A stretch of 64,000 nt of DNA, from contig NZ_QHJG01000018.1 of the NCBI RefSeq assembly GCF_003184185.1, positions 1 to 64,000 of the forward strand, written 5' to 3'. The DNA comes from Legionella qingyii (GTDB lineage Bacteria > Pseudomonadota > Gammaproteobacteria > Legionellales > Legionellaceae). How positions within the stretch are numbered: the first letter of the stretch is position 1; every line of letters begins with the position of its first letter. This document shows, piece by piece, positions 54,884 through 64,000 of the stretch. Position numbers and translations under genes: made by a program. The notes under the pieces were generated by a model. That model worked only from the letters and a program-made list of their open reading frames with translations. It did no database searches and was not told the DNA's origin.

Positions 54884-56659
54884 ATGAGCTTCGTGTCTTT
54901 CGCACAAAATTTTGAAGACGTCATGTTGTGGCGAGCACTAAAGCATGTGCAGAACGGATTTTATATTGATATTGGTGCTCAGCATCCAGTCATAGATTCT
55001 GTTAGTAAAGCGTTTTACGATAAGGGATGGCATGGTATTCACATTGAACCTGTTCCTGAATTTGTCGCGCTTTTGCGAAATGCGCGACCCGACGAAACAG
55101 TTTTGCAGATCGCATTATCTGACCATAATGGATTACTTGACTTTCATATTATTCCCGGAACAGGCTTAAGTACAGCTATCGACTGGATAGCAGAGTCTCA
55201 CTTCAATGAATTAGGATTTCACTCTCAGAAAGTGCAGGTGCCTACACTCACATTGCAATCAGCTATGAGTACTTTAGTTGAGAATGATGTTCATTGGATG
55301 AAAATTGATGTTGAGGGATTTGAAAAACAAGTTCTGAGCGGTTGGGATTATACGAGCTTACGTCCCTGGATAATAGTAATTGAAGCGACAGTTCCCCATT
55401 CATCTAAAATAAATTTTGCCCATTGGGAGCCGTTGCTTATTGCAGCCGACTACCTATTTGCTTATTTTGATGGACTCAACCGTTTTTATGTTGCCAAAGA
55501 ACACCCTGAACTCATGGATGCTTTTATTAGTCCGCCTAATATCTTTGATCAATGGCAGCTCACTGAGAATTCATCGCTTTGTCATGAATTGGTGTCTGCT
55601 TATAAAGTAAAAATTAATACTTTGTTGGAGCAAACAACAAACGAACTTAATTTCGCAAAGGAATATCAGGCACAACTACAAAACCATACTCAAAGTTTAC
55701 AGCAGGAAAAGGATGCTTTAGTCCAGGAGATAGGAATACAAAAAGAATACCTGGCCCACCATCAAGTATTCGTTCAAAATTTGCAAAACGAATTAAATAG
55801 CGTTAATCAAAAATTAGGTTCTTTAAACGAAGAGCTTATCGCAACAAAAGAACATCATAGGGAAGAACAAGTACGTGCTCAGAATTTACAAAGTGAAGTA
55901 AATAGGGCCAACCAAAAATTAGGTGCCCTGAGTGATGGGCTCATAGCCGAAAAAGAATATCGTAGAAAAGAGCAAGCACATACTCAAAACTTACAAAATG
56001 AATTAAATAGCGCCAACCAAAAATTAGCTTCTTTAAGTGATGAGCTTATTGAGGAAAAAGAACAGCGTAGAAAAGAACAAGCACATATTCAAAAATTACA
56101 AAATGAATTAAATAGTGCCAACCAAAAATTAGACTCCTTAAATGATGAGCTTATTGAGGAAAAAGAACGTCGTAGAAAAGAACAGAAACATATTCAGACT
56201 TCGCAGCAAAATCATATGGCTCATGTTTCAACAAAAAATCCAACCCACATCAAATCGCTTTTGTATCGTCAAGGAGAGGATTTTATTTACCATGCTTATC
56301 TTTATGGATTGAATAGAGAACCTGATCCGGAAGGAATGCAGTATTTTCTTGAACAACTTGTTGCAGGACGCGATAAAATATTGATATTAAGAGATTTAAT
56401 AAACTCTCCTGAAGGACGAAGTAAAAAAACTCGAGTCAAGGGATTCAATAAGGCTTGGTTCTTTTATAAAAGACGAAATTGGCCTGTGATTGGACCATAT
56501 TTCAGAACAGTTTATGAAAAGCAAAATAGTAAAATCAGGCAACAGATATTGTTCCCAAACAATACGAGTAAAGTGGAGTTTGAATTAGATCATTTATCGG
56601 AACATGAGCGTCATGTTTTTTATCAATTTAAAAAATGCCTTGACGTTGGTGCTTGCTAA
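54884..56659 (+). CDS. FkbM-type methyltransferase with coiled-coil and DUF4214-like domains
   Basis: A 591-residue protein. Residues 1-235 are an FkbM methyltransferase (SFAQNFEDVMLWRAL, GFYIDIGAQHPVIDSVSKAFYDKGWHGIHIEPVPE, WMKIDVEGFEKQVLSGW). Residues about 290-440 consist of coiled coil with four near-identical 35-residue repeats (QNLQNELNSANQKL..., 105-bp DNA repeats). Then a DUF4214-like helical segment (YHAYLYGLNREPDPEGMQYFLEQLVAGRD). It may methylate sugar residues of the capsule while being scaffolded by the coiled coil. SD AAGGA. Confidence 0.88.
   Translation: MSFVSFAQNFEDVMLWRALKHVQNGFYIDIGAQHPVIDSVSKAFYDKGWHGIHIEPVPEFVALLRNARPDETVLQIALSDHNGLLDFHIIPGTGLSTAIDWIAESHFNELGFHSQKVQVPTLTLQSAMSTLVENDVHWMKIDVEGFEKQVLSGWDYTSLRPWIIVIEATVPHSSKINFAHWEPLLIAADYLFAYFDGLNRFYVAKEHPELMDAFISPPNIFDQWQLTENSSLCHELVSAYKVKINTLLEQTTNELNFAKEYQAQLQNHTQSLQQEKDALVQEIGIQKEYLAHHQVFVQNLQNELNSVNQKLGSLNEELIATKEHHREEQVRAQNLQSEVNRANQKLGALSDGLIAEKEYRRKEQAHTQNLQNELNSANQKLASLSDELIEEKEQRRKEQAHIQKLQNELNSANQKLDSLNDELIEEKERRRKEQKHIQTSQQNHMAHVSTKNPTHIKSLLYRQGEDFIYHAYLYGLNREPDPEGMQYFLEQLVAGRDKILILRDLINSPEGRSKKTRVKGFNKAWFFYKRRNWPVIGPYFRTVYEKQNSKIRQQILFPNNTSKVEFELDHLSEHERHVFYQFKKCLDVGAC
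55779..56198 (+). repeat. Four tandem 105-bp repeats in coiled-coil coding region
   Basis: Approximate range. Each unit encodes about 35 residues, from Q[N/K]LQ[N/S]E to the next RRKEQ. The last two are the most similar. Such repeats can change number by recombination. Confidence 0.8.
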
Positions 56660-56724
56660 AAATAAGCGTCAAAAGATTAACTTTGCCAAATCATTTGAAC
56701 CAGATGTTAATAAAGGATTGCACT

Positions 56725-57672
56725 ATGTTAGAAAATACCTCCTGTTGGAAAACGGAGTTGACAGAAAATCAAATTTATTTGGGGTATACATTTGAAGATT
56801 TAAAACGACTTGAAAAATATCAGATACAATCAGAAGAGGAAAAAGGATTTTATACAGACTATTTTGGCATTAAAACCGATTTATCTTTTTTTTCTATTAA
56901 TAATACACACCATGACCAATCTATTGGTAGACTCCCTTTTCCTTGCGATACACTTCATGCTGAGGCTCTTGAGTATATTGGCACCATCAAGGCAGTAGAA
57001 TCTGCTAGAAATCGATTCGTATGCATCGAATTGGGTGCAGGCTATGGTCCTTGGTTGGTATTTGCCGCAAAAATTGCGCAACAAAATGGAATAAATGACA
57101 TTACTCTTATCGGTGTAGAGGCAGATAAAGAACGCCTTGCGCTGATGAGAGCCCATTTTATTAAAAATGGGCTTCCTATCTCCGAACATGATGAAATTAA
57201 AATTGAAAACCAGATCACTACACTTTGCATTTATGGTGGAGTTACTGAAAGTAATGGGCCTTTATTTTATGGAGCTAGTGGAATTGGTGATTGGGGCGGG
57301 GCTGTCTCGAATGATTCCTCTGCAATGGATTATCGTGGATATGAGCTCGCCAAGAGTCGGGTTCCATCTTATACAATAGAAGACATATTAAATGATTTGA
57401 ACCAAGTTGATTATGTCCATATGGATATTCAAGGTGGTGAATTTAAATCACTAAAACATTCAATTGAATCAATAAATAAAAAAGTTCGTTTTATGCTTAT
57501 AGCAACCCATAGTCGAAAAATCGAAGGGGAGCTACTGGAGCTTTTCATCCAAAATAAGTGGACTTTACTTCATGAAAAACCGTGTAAATTTGATTTCAAT
57601 CCAAAACTTTCTAATCTAACGGGCATGACAACCTTGGATGGGATTCAGGTCTGGTTCAACGCAAATTTATAA
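56725..57672 (+). CDS. FkbM-type methyltransferase
   Basis: A 315-residue protein starting at ATG 56725 after AAAGGA; the longer frame begins with TTG inside the upstream gene. SAM-binding segment CIELGAGYGPWLVFAAKIAQ and VDYVHMDIQGGEFKSLKHSI are FkbM-like. It is 66 bases from the preceding FkbM gene and probably acts on the same glycan; it lacks coiled coil and DUF4214 parts. Function: sugar or glycan O-methylation, inferred. Confidence 0.85.
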   Translation: MLENTSCWKTELTENQIYLGYTFEDLKRLEKYQIQSEEEKGFYTDYFGIKTDLSFFSINNTHHDQSIGRLPFPCDTLHAEALEYIGTIKAVESARNRFVCIELGAGYGPWLVFAAKIAQQNGINDITLIGVEADKERLALMRAHFIKNGLPISEHDEIKIENQITTLCIYGGVTESNGPLFYGASGIGDWGGAVSNDSSAMDYRGYELAKSRVPSYTIEDILNDLNQVDYVHMDIQGGEFKSLKHSIESINKKVRFMLIATHSRKIEGELLELFIQNKWTLLHEKPCKFDFNPKLSNLTGMTTLDGIQVWFNANL

Positions 57673-57775
57673 GAATATAGTGACATTTTAAATTGAGCAA
57701 ACCAATCTGTACTCGAGTTTTCTAATTTATTTTTAAATTAAAAATCCATTTGGATTGCATTGAAGGAGTTGTTAT

Positions 57776-60700
57776 ATGCGTATTGTCTTGGATCTTCAAG
57801 GCGCTCAAACACCCAATACTCGTTTTCGTGGTATTGGCCGTTATGTACTTTCCCTCGCCTTGGCGATTGCCAGAAATCGTGGAGAGCACGAAATTTTTAT
57901 TGCTCTTAATGGGCAGTTTCCAGAAAGTATTGAACCGATACGAGCTGCATTTGATGGAATATTGCCACAGGAGCATATTCGTGTGTGGTACAGTGCAAAT
58001 GAAAATGATTGGTCTCATCAAACAGCTGAGCTGATACACGAAGCATTTCTTGCTCATCTAAAACCCGATATCGTCCTTATCGGCAGTTTTTTCGAAGGAT
58101 CAAATGGCGGTGGTGTCGCCACGAGTATCGGCAGACTAAGCAAAATCATACCCGTAGCTGTCGTGATGCATGATTTAATTCCTCTGGTGTATGCAGATCA
58201 TTACCTACACGATTCAAAAACAAAAAAGTGGTACTTTAAAAAACTTGAGTCTTTGGGACAAGCTGACTTACTGCTATCTAATTCAGAGCACTCAAGACAG
58301 GAAGCGTTAAACTATTTAAGTTTTCCTGAAGACAAAATTGTTAATATTTCTTCCGCTGTGGATGATTATTTTAAACCCATAAAGGTAAATAATGCAGAGA
58401 GTTTAAGGAAACGATATGGATTAACCCGTCCATTTGTTTTATATACTGGCGGAATTGATTTCCGCAAGAACATTGATGGATTAATTCGCGCTTATGCGAA
58501 ATTACCACTCGATGTTCGTAATCAGCATCAATTGGTGATTGTGTGTTCTATAACACGTACCGAAAAGAAAAGCCTTCTTTCGTTGGCGGCCTCACGTGGT
58601 TTGGCGGCTCAGGAATTAATACTTCCCGGATTTATACCCAACGTCGATCTGCTGGGTTTGTATAATTTATGCAAAGTTTTTGTATTTCCTTCTTTGCATG
58701 AGGGATTTGGTTTGCCAGTTCTTGAGGCAATGTCGTGTGGTCAAGCTGTCATTGGATCGAATAAGAGCAGTATCCCGGAAGTGATTGGCCGGGAGGATAA
58801 TCTATTTGATCCTCGCGATGATAAGTCAATAACAAAAATGCTCTTCAAGGTATTAATGGACGATAATTTTCGGCTTGAACTGAAGCGCTTCTCACTTGAG
58901 CAGGCTAAATTATTTTCCTGGGATATCAGTGCTCGTAAGGCAATAAATGCTTTGGTGGCTTGGGATAGTGAACGAAAGAAACAAGGAAGAACCTCACTAA
59001 GTACGAGCAAACGACTCAAGCTGGCTTATGTTTCTCCACTGCCTCCAGAACATAGTGGGATAAGTTATTATAGTGCGGAACTTTTACCTTCGCTGAGTCG
59101 GTTTTATGAAATCGAGGTTGTTGTAGCACAAGATGACGTTTGTGATTCATGGATTACTGCCAATCATCCGGTTCGTTCGATTAAATGGTTTCAAAACAAT
59201 GGGGGCAATTATTACGATCGGGTTATTTATCATTTTGGCAATTCTGTTTTCCATCAGCATATGTTTGAGTTATGCAAACAAATACCTGGCGTTATTGTGT
59301 TACATGATTTTTTCCTCTCCGGCATTACTGACCATATGGCTTTTCATGGTAAATCAAAAAATTTATTCAATTTAGAGTTATATTATTCGCATGGATATAA
59401 AGGATGCCTGGATAATACGAAGGCGCATGATGAAGCATTGTCTAAATATCCATGTAATTTGCGAATTCTACACGATGCAAAAGGCGTTATTGTCCATTCA
59501 GAGTATTCGCGGTATTTAGCTAATCATTTTTATGGGGCAAATGCAGCAAAAGATTGGTTTGTTGTCCCGCTTTTAAGAAAACAAGCTGAGTCCATGAACA
59601 AGCTTGATGCTAGAAAACAGTTAGGACTAAATCCTGATGCATTTATCGTGTGTAGCTTTGGAATATTGGGTCCTAATAAAGCTAACCATAGGTTATTAGA
59701 GGCTTGGTTGGCTTCTGAACTTGCACGCGATACACATTGCAAACTAATCTTCGTAGGAAAAAATGATCCTAAAAGTATTTATGGGGAACAGTTGTTAACC
59801 ACGATTAATGCCGGTTCGGGAAAAAATATCACTATTACTGGATGGTGTGATGAGCCAACATATCGATGTTATTTAGCGGCAGCAGATACAGCAGTACAAC
59901 TGAGGAAAAATTCTCGTGGAGAAACATCAGCCGCTGTGTTGGATTGTATGAATTATGGTCTTCCTACTATTATCAATGCACATGGAAGTCTTAGGGAGTT
60001 GCCAGATAATTGTGTGTGGAAGTTACCAGAAGATTTTACTGATCACCAATTGAAAGAATCGCTCGAACTTCTATGGAACGATAAAAATCGTCGGCTAGAA
60101 CTAGGCGACTTGGCACAACAGCATATAAGATCTCAGCACGCTCCTTATGATTGTGCGCAGAAATATTATCATTCCATTGAAAAAATTTATGATATAGCTT
60201 CAGCTGATATTTTTTCATTAGGTAAGTCAGTAGCTCAACTCAAGTCTTATTCTCCAAATACCGACGATTTAATAAGGTTAGCCAGAGATGTGGCTCAATC
60301 TATTCCCAAATCAATTCCTATCCGACAATTTTTTATTGATATATCCATGCTCATTGTTGAGGATGTGAAATCAGGGATTCAACGAGTGACGCGAAGTATT
60401 TTAAAAAGATTATTGGAGTCACCACCATCAGGTTATAGAGTAGAACCCGTTTATGCTTCTGAGCGTCATACCTACCGGTATGCTCGTAAATTCACGCTTA
60501 ATTTATTATCTTGTTCTGCTGAGGGTTTTGAAGACACCCCCATTGATGCATTTGCCGGAGATATTTTTTTAGGTTTGGATTTATGTCCGAGTATTGTACC
60601 TAGACATGAAGAATATTTGCTGAATCTTCGTCGCAAGGGAGTTTCTATTTATTTTGTTATTCATGATTTACTGCCCATATTAATGCCGCAAATGTTTACT

Positions 60701-61561
60701 CCTGAAACGGAGAAAAGGCACCATTCCTGGATGAAAACAATTTCAATGTTTGATGGTGGATTATGTGTATCTCAAGCAGTGGCTGATAATGTTTTTGACT
60801 ATTTAAAGGGCTTTAAAACAGAGCACTCTCGTCCCTTCAAAATTGGTTATTTTCACCATGGGGCCGATATTGAAAATTCTTTACCAACTCATGGGATCAA
60901 TCGTGATGAGGAGCGGATTCTTCAACAATTGAAACGAGATCCTACCTTTATTATGGTTGGAACTGTTGAACCACGAAAAGGTCATAAACAGGTGCTAAAC
61001 GCATTTGAATTATTGTGGTCACAAGGGCATCGGATTAATTTGGTTATTATAGGAAAGAGGGGATGGAATGTAGAAAAACTAGTCCAAAAATTGCAAACAC
61101 ACCCGCAATTATTTAAAAATTTATTCTGGCCAGAACAGGTTAGTGATGAGTATTTAGAACAGCTTTACGCCTCTTCCTCCTGCTTGCTGGCTGCGAGCGA
61201 AGGTGAGGGGTTTGGTTTGCCTCTAATTGAAGCAGCAAAGTATAAACTTCCCGTCATAGCAAGGGATATTAAGGTTTTTCGTGAAGTAGCTGGCAATCAT
61301 GCTACCTATTTTAATTCCAATAATCCCTCTGGTCTTGCAGAGGTGATTTGTGTTTGGCTTGAAGGCTTTAAAGAAAATAAACACATCTTATCTAACGATA
61401 TGCCCTGGCTTACGTGGGAACAGAGTACCCGACAGCTGCTTGATGTACTCTTCAAAAATAAGTGGTATACCCAATTGACATCAAATCAAAATAAGCTCGA
61501 TTGGAGTCAATTTTTAGCAGTGAATGAAGATCTCTTAGAGCAGGAGGAGCAATGCAACTAA
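57776..61561 (+). CDS. Triple-domain glycosyltransferase
   Basis: A 1261-residue protein with three GT4-type (GT-B) units. Unit 1, residues 1-395, ends with [17 protein letters not shown] (EX7E). Unit 2, about 411-805, contains [19 protein letters not shown] and [19 protein letters not shown], with a weaker EX7E. Unit 3, about 847-1230, has [21 protein letters not shown] and [15 protein letters not shown]. It may build a repeating trisaccharide by successive retaining transfers. A strong SD (AAGGAG) precedes ATG. Its end overlaps the gmd start. Confidence 0.93.
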   Translation: MRIVLDLQGAQTPNTRFRGIGRYVLSLALAIARNRGEHEIFIALNGQFPESIEPIRAAFDGILPQEHIRVWYSANENDWSHQTAELIHEAFLAHLKPDIVLIGSFFEGSNGGGVATSIGRLSKIIPVAVVMHDLIPLVYADHYLHDSKTKKWYFKKLESLGQADLLLSNSEHSRQEALNYLSFPEDKIVNISSAVDDYFKPIKVNNAESLRKRYGLTRPFVLYTGGIDFRKNIDGLIRAYAKLPLDVRNQHQLVIVCSITRTEKKSLLSLAASRGLAAQELILPGFIPNVDLLGLYNLCKVFVFPSLHEGFGLPVLEAMSCGQAVIGSNKSSIPEVIGREDNLFDPRDDKSITKMLFKVLMDDNFRLELKRFSLEQAKLFSWDISARKAINALVAWDSERKKQGRTSLSTSKRLKLAYVSPLPPEHSGISYYSAELLPSLSRFYEIEVVVAQDDVCDSWITANHPVRSIKWFQNNGGNYYDRVIYHFGNSVFHQHMFELCKQIPGVIVLHDFFLSGITDHMAFHGKSKNLFNLELYYSHGYKGCLDNTKAHDEALSKYPCNLRILHDAKGVIVHSEYSRYLANHFYGANAAKDWFVVPLLRKQAESMNKLDARKQLGLNPDAFIVCSFGILGPNKANHRLLEAWLASELARDTHCKLIFVGKNDPKSIYGEQLLTTINAGSGKNITITGWCDEPTYRCYLAAADTAVQLRKNSRGETSAAVLDCMNYGLPTIINAHGSLRELPDNCVWKLPEDFTDHQLKESLELLWNDKNRRLELGDLAQQHIRSQHAPYDCAQKYYHSIEKIYDIASADIFSLGKSVAQLKSYSPNTDDLIRLARDVAQSIPKSIPIRQFFIDISMLIVEDVKSGIQRVTRSILKRLLESPPSGYRVEPVYASERHTYRYARKFTLNLLSCSAEGFEDTPIDAFAGDIFLGLDLCPSIVPRHEEYLLNLRRKGVSIYFVIHDLLPILMPQMFTPETEKRHHSWMKTISMFDGGLCVSQAVADNVFDYLKGFKTEHSRPFKIGYFHHGADIENSLPTHGINRDEERILQQLKRDPTFIMVGTVEPRKGHKQVLNAFELLWSQGHRINLVIIGKRGWNVEKLVQKLQTHPQLFKNLFWPEQVSDEYLEQLYASSSCLLAASEGEGFGLPLIEAAKYKLPVIARDIKVFREVAGNHATYFNSNNPSGLAEVICVWLEGFKENKHILSNDMPWLTWEQSTRQLLDVLFKNKWYTQLTSNQNKLDWSQFLAVNEDLLEQEEQCN

Positions 61562-62604
61562 CTAAATCCCCTAAAATTGCAATGATCACCGGGATAACAG
61601 GTCAGGATGGTGCGTACCTCGCTGAATTATTATTAGAAAAAAAATACGTGGTCTATGGTGCTTATCGCCGCTCTAGTGCGACTAATTTTTGGCGAATTAA
61701 AGAGTTAGGTATCGATAAACATCCGAATTTACATTTGGTTGAATTTGATTTAACTGATTTGAGTTCAATTATCGGTGTACTTAAGAAAAGCCAGGCGACA
61801 GAAGTTTATAACTTGGCAGCACAGAGCTTCGTCACTTCTTCTTTTGAACAACCGATGATGACTTCTTCAATTACAGCACTTGGTGCTTTAAATATTTTAG
61901 AAGCAATTCGTATTGTGAATCCGATGATTCGTTTTTACCAGGCAAGTACTTCGGAGATGTTTGGAAAAGTGCAAACTGTGCCGCAAACTGAATTAACGCC
62001 CTTTTATCCTCGTAGTCCTTACGGGGTTGCTAAATTATACGCCCATTGGATGACTGTTAACTATCGTGAAAGTTACAATCTGTTTGCGTGTAGTGGCATC
62101 CTGTTTAATCACGAATCTCCCCTGCGAGGCAGTGAATTTATTACGAGAAAAATAACCAACGGTATTGCAAAAATCAGATTGTGCCTGCTCGATGTCTTGG
62201 AAATAGGAAACCTGGATGCGAAACGAGATTGGGGCTTTGCCAGAGAATATGTAGAAGGCATGTGGCGTATGTTGCAAGCAGAAGAACCTGATACTTATGT
62301 ATTGGCAACTCAGCGAACTGAAAGTGTTCGAGATTTCGTAAATCTGGCTGCACAAGCAGCGGATTTTGATCTTGTTTGGGAGGGAAGTGGCTCTAATGAA
62401 ATAGCTGTTGATCAACGCACTGGAAAAACTATAGTGCAAGTGAATCCTCAATTCTATCGGCCAGCAGAAGTAGATTTGCTGATTGGTGATGCCTCCAAAG
62501 CAAAAAAATGCTTGGGATGGGAGCCTAAAATAACTTTAGAACATTTATGTCAAATGATGTTCGAAGCGGATCTTGAACGAAATAAGCGTGGGGTAGCTCT
62601 ATAA
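61552..62604 (+). CDS. gmd: GDP-mannose 4,6-dehydratase
   Basis: A 350-residue SDR enzyme converting GDP-D-mannose to GDP-4-keto-6-deoxymannose. Rossmann motif [20 protein letters not shown], catalytic segment [10 protein letters not shown] and [21 protein letters not shown] with Tyr-x3-Lys, and [17 protein letters not shown] are characteristic. SD GGAGGAG. It overlaps the end of the triple glycosyltransferase gene by ten bases, and its stop overlaps the next start (TAATG). First enzyme of GDP-fucose or GDP-rhamnose synthesis. Confidence 0.97.
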   Translation: MQLTKSPKIAMITGITGQDGAYLAELLLEKKYVVYGAYRRSSATNFWRIKELGIDKHPNLHLVEFDLTDLSSIIGVLKKSQATEVYNLAAQSFVTSSFEQPMMTSSITALGALNILEAIRIVNPMIRFYQASTSEMFGKVQTVPQTELTPFYPRSPYGVAKLYAHWMTVNYRESYNLFACSGILFNHESPLRGSEFITRKITNGIAKIRLCLLDVLEIGNLDAKRDWGFAREYVEGMWRMLQAEEPDTYVLATQRTESVRDFVNLAAQAADFDLVWEGSGSNEIAVDQRTGKTIVQVNPQFYRPAEVDLLIGDASKAKKCLGWEPKITLEHLCQMMFEADLERNKRGVAL

Positions 62605-63500
62605 TGAAGAAGGTTATTATTACCGGCGCTTCAGGGTTTACCGGTTATTATCTTTCTCTGGAACTGATGCGTGCAGGAATGAACGTAATCGGTCTTTGCC
62701 AACGCCTGCCGCTCCATCCTATCCCGCAAGTGAGTTATTTCTCATGCGATCTTTTAAATAAAGAGGAGCTCGACAAGATCATTAAAGAAATAGAGCCTGA
62801 AGTGGTTGTTCATTTGGCGGCAATTTCTTTTATAGGACAGAATAATGCGGAAACAATGTACCGGACAAATATCATCGGTACCCGGAATTTATTAGAATCT
62901 TTATCCCAACTATCAAAATGTCCGCATAACATTCTCTTGGCCAGTAGCGGGAATATTTATGGAAATACGGATCGTGAGTTCATTGATGAAACCGTACCTG
63001 CCGCACCAGTCAATGATTATTCCGTGAGCAAATTATCTATGGAACACATGGCAAGACTCTGGATGAGCGAGCTTCCGATTACCATTGTGCGTCCATTTAA
63101 TTATACGGGGGTGGAACAGTCATCTCTATTTCTGGTGCCAAAATTAGTAACGCATTATTCACAACGTGCCGATTTTTTGGAATTAGGCAATTTAAACATC
63201 GTGCGGGATTTCTCTGACGTACGTGATGTCGTACGCGCATATCGACGGCTCATTGAAGTGGGTGGTGTTGCCAATGAAGTTGTTAATATTTGTACGGGGA
63301 AAGGGTATTCTTTGCAGCAGCTTCTCTCCATGCTGAGCAAATTAACGGGGCATACCCCGGAAATTCGAATTAATCCTTCATTTGTTCGCAGTCATGAAAT
63401 AAAGAATTTAGTTGGATGTAAACAAAAACTCGAGCAAATTATAGGTCCTTTTTCTCACTTTTCTTTAGAAGATACTTTAAATTGGATGTTAAATGCTTAA
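62604..63500 (+). CDS. rmd: GDP-4-keto-6-deoxy-mannose reductase, Rmd-like
   Basis: A 298-residue SDR protein: TGASGFTGYYLSLELMRAG, LLASSGNIYGNTD, catalytic YSVSKLSMEHMARLW, and VRPFNYTGVEQ. Together with Gmd this resembles the reductase that makes GDP-D-rhamnose (Rmd) rather than the epimerase-reductase for GDP-fucose. TAATG couples it to gmd. It is the last gene of the locus in this window. Confidence 0.85.
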   Translation: MKKVIITGASGFTGYYLSLELMRAGMNVIGLCQRLPLHPIPQVSYFSCDLLNKEELDKIIKEIEPEVVVHLAAISFIGQNNAETMYRTNIIGTRNLLESLSQLSKCPHNILLASSGNIYGNTDREFIDETVPAAPVNDYSVSKLSMEHMARLWMSELPITIVRPFNYTGVEQSSLFLVPKLVTHYSQRADFLELGNLNIVRDFSDVRDVVRAYRRLIEVGGVANEVVNICTGKGYSLQQLLSMLSKLTGHTPEIRINPSFVRSHEIKNLVGCKQKLEQIIGPFSHFSLEDTLNWMLNA

Positions 63501-63612
63501 CTTTTAAGTTGAAAATCCATTCACATCGCTCATTTTAATGCTTAATTTAAATACATTAAAAGGTATAATATTTTCTCTAATTGAGTAATTTTGAAGTTGA
63601 TTGGGAATTATT

Positions 63613-64000
63613 ATGCATTTATTGTCACGAGAAGAGTTTGTAGCTATAGGTACAGAGGCTATTTTAAATACTAGAAAAAAAATAACGATCGGGAATCAAA
63701 AAAGTGGATATGTAAAATATCATCGTGAAATTAAAGAAAATAACTACATTTCTAAAAATGTCCGAGCCCATCTTATTTCCTCCACGGAAGAGGAGTATAT
63801 GTTTCGACATGATCTGATTGAACATGTTGGTTTGGGTAATTGTCATGAGCTTGCAGATTATCTTTTAGTAGAGGTTGGTAAAGAAATTACTCGTAAAGGT
63901 GCAAAAGCACGAATTCGGATTGTTAGCTCGGTCAAATATGATCATGTTTATTTAGAAATTATGATTCGGTTAAAAGGGGAAAAAGATTATTCTCTTTGGG
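63613..64000 (+). CDS. Candidate effector of GNCxEL type, truncated by window end
   Basis: The open frame starts at ATG 63613 and runs past the right edge (129 codons visible). The N-terminus is polar and basic. Cys77 in GLGNCHELADYLL and His111 in YDHVYLEIMIR match Cys90/His120 of the protein at 37042 in motif and roughly in spacing (34 against 30 residues). The Asp and the DPW motif are expected just beyond the edge. Candidate cysteine-dependent Dot/Icm effector; inferred. Confidence 0.65.
   Translation, partial: MHLLSREEFVAIGTEAILNTRKKITIGNQKSGYVKYHREIKENNYISKNVRAHLISSTEEEYMFRHDLIEHVGLGNCHELADYLLVEVGKEITRKGAKARIRIVSSVKYDHVYLEIMIRLKGEKDYSLW

Noticed and set aside
63530..63600. Possible PmrA box upstream of the right-end gene
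   Set aside because: The two TTAA-type halves are 14 bases apart rather than 11, and the second half does not fit the consensus.
63664..63846. 60-residue frame on minus strand
   Set aside because: It is antisense to the open right-end gene, whose GNCxEL motif supports the plus strand.

Overview
The window looks like a chromosomal segment of a Legionella species. The DNA is AT-rich, several genes look like Dot/Icm effectors (ankyrin repeats, papain-like and deamidase-like cores, coiled coils, glutamate-rich C-termini), and a PmrA-type box precedes one of them. Housekeeping genes also fit (homospermidine synthase, a papain-like secreted protease, an MltA-type transglycosylase, YjgR/HerA-like ATPase). 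An ABC-type capsule locus argues for a capsulated species such as the L. longbeachae group rather than L. pneumophila. The species is inferred from gene content; no search was run. No rRNA, tRNA or CRISPR array was seen.

Region 1 (1-10,100) is accessory, with effector-like genes of no certain function: a possible degenerate Fic-like protein, a repeat-rich coiled-coil membrane protein, an outer-membrane barrel, a protein with a CNF1-like Cys/His pair, and a protein with an N-terminal papain-like triad followed by ankyrin repeats. It ends in a GH72-like glucanosyltransferase pseudogene broken by three in-frame stops and one homopolymer frameshift. Short palindromic and MITE-like repeats are scattered here.

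Region 2 (10,100-23,800) is largely metabolic. A BigR/SqrR-type ArsR repressor, a TolC-like protein, an RND pump and a YgaP-like DUF2892 membrane protein lie in one run, with two near-identical operators; no adaptor gene is present. Homospermidine synthase is divergent from a translationally coupled aldehyde dehydrogenase/class III aminotransferase pair, suggesting polyamine metabolism. Two small secreted Cys-rich proteins, a zinc-ribbon/TM2 membrane protein and a CvfB-like S1 protein follow.

Region 3 (23,800-46,300) mixes secreted enzymes, regulators and effector candidates: a C1A protease, a MerR/TipAS regulator, a Pro-repeat effector candidate, an alpha/beta hydrolase, a dipeptide epimerase with its permease, HdeD, an ICMT-like methyltransferase truncated by a nonsense codon, MltA, a Cys-His-Asp protein of a GNCxEL type, an ArsC-family protein, an amino-acid binding protein, a HerA-like ATPase, a YbaB-like protein, and two divergent paralogues with a His-then-Cys (permuted papain-like) motif order.

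Region 4 (46,400-63,500) is a capsule or surface-polysaccharide locus. It holds a GT4-KpsC fusion, KpsS-, KpsE- and KpsD/Wza-like export proteins, KpsT and KpsM, two FkbM-type methyltransferases, a giant triple-glycosyltransferase and Gmd plus an Rmd-like reductase. The expected product would contain a deoxyhexose made from GDP-mannose (probably GDP-D-rhamnose), with methylated sugars possible. DUF4214-like modules are attached to KpsT and to one FkbM protein. The window ends inside a second GNCxEL-type effector candidate.
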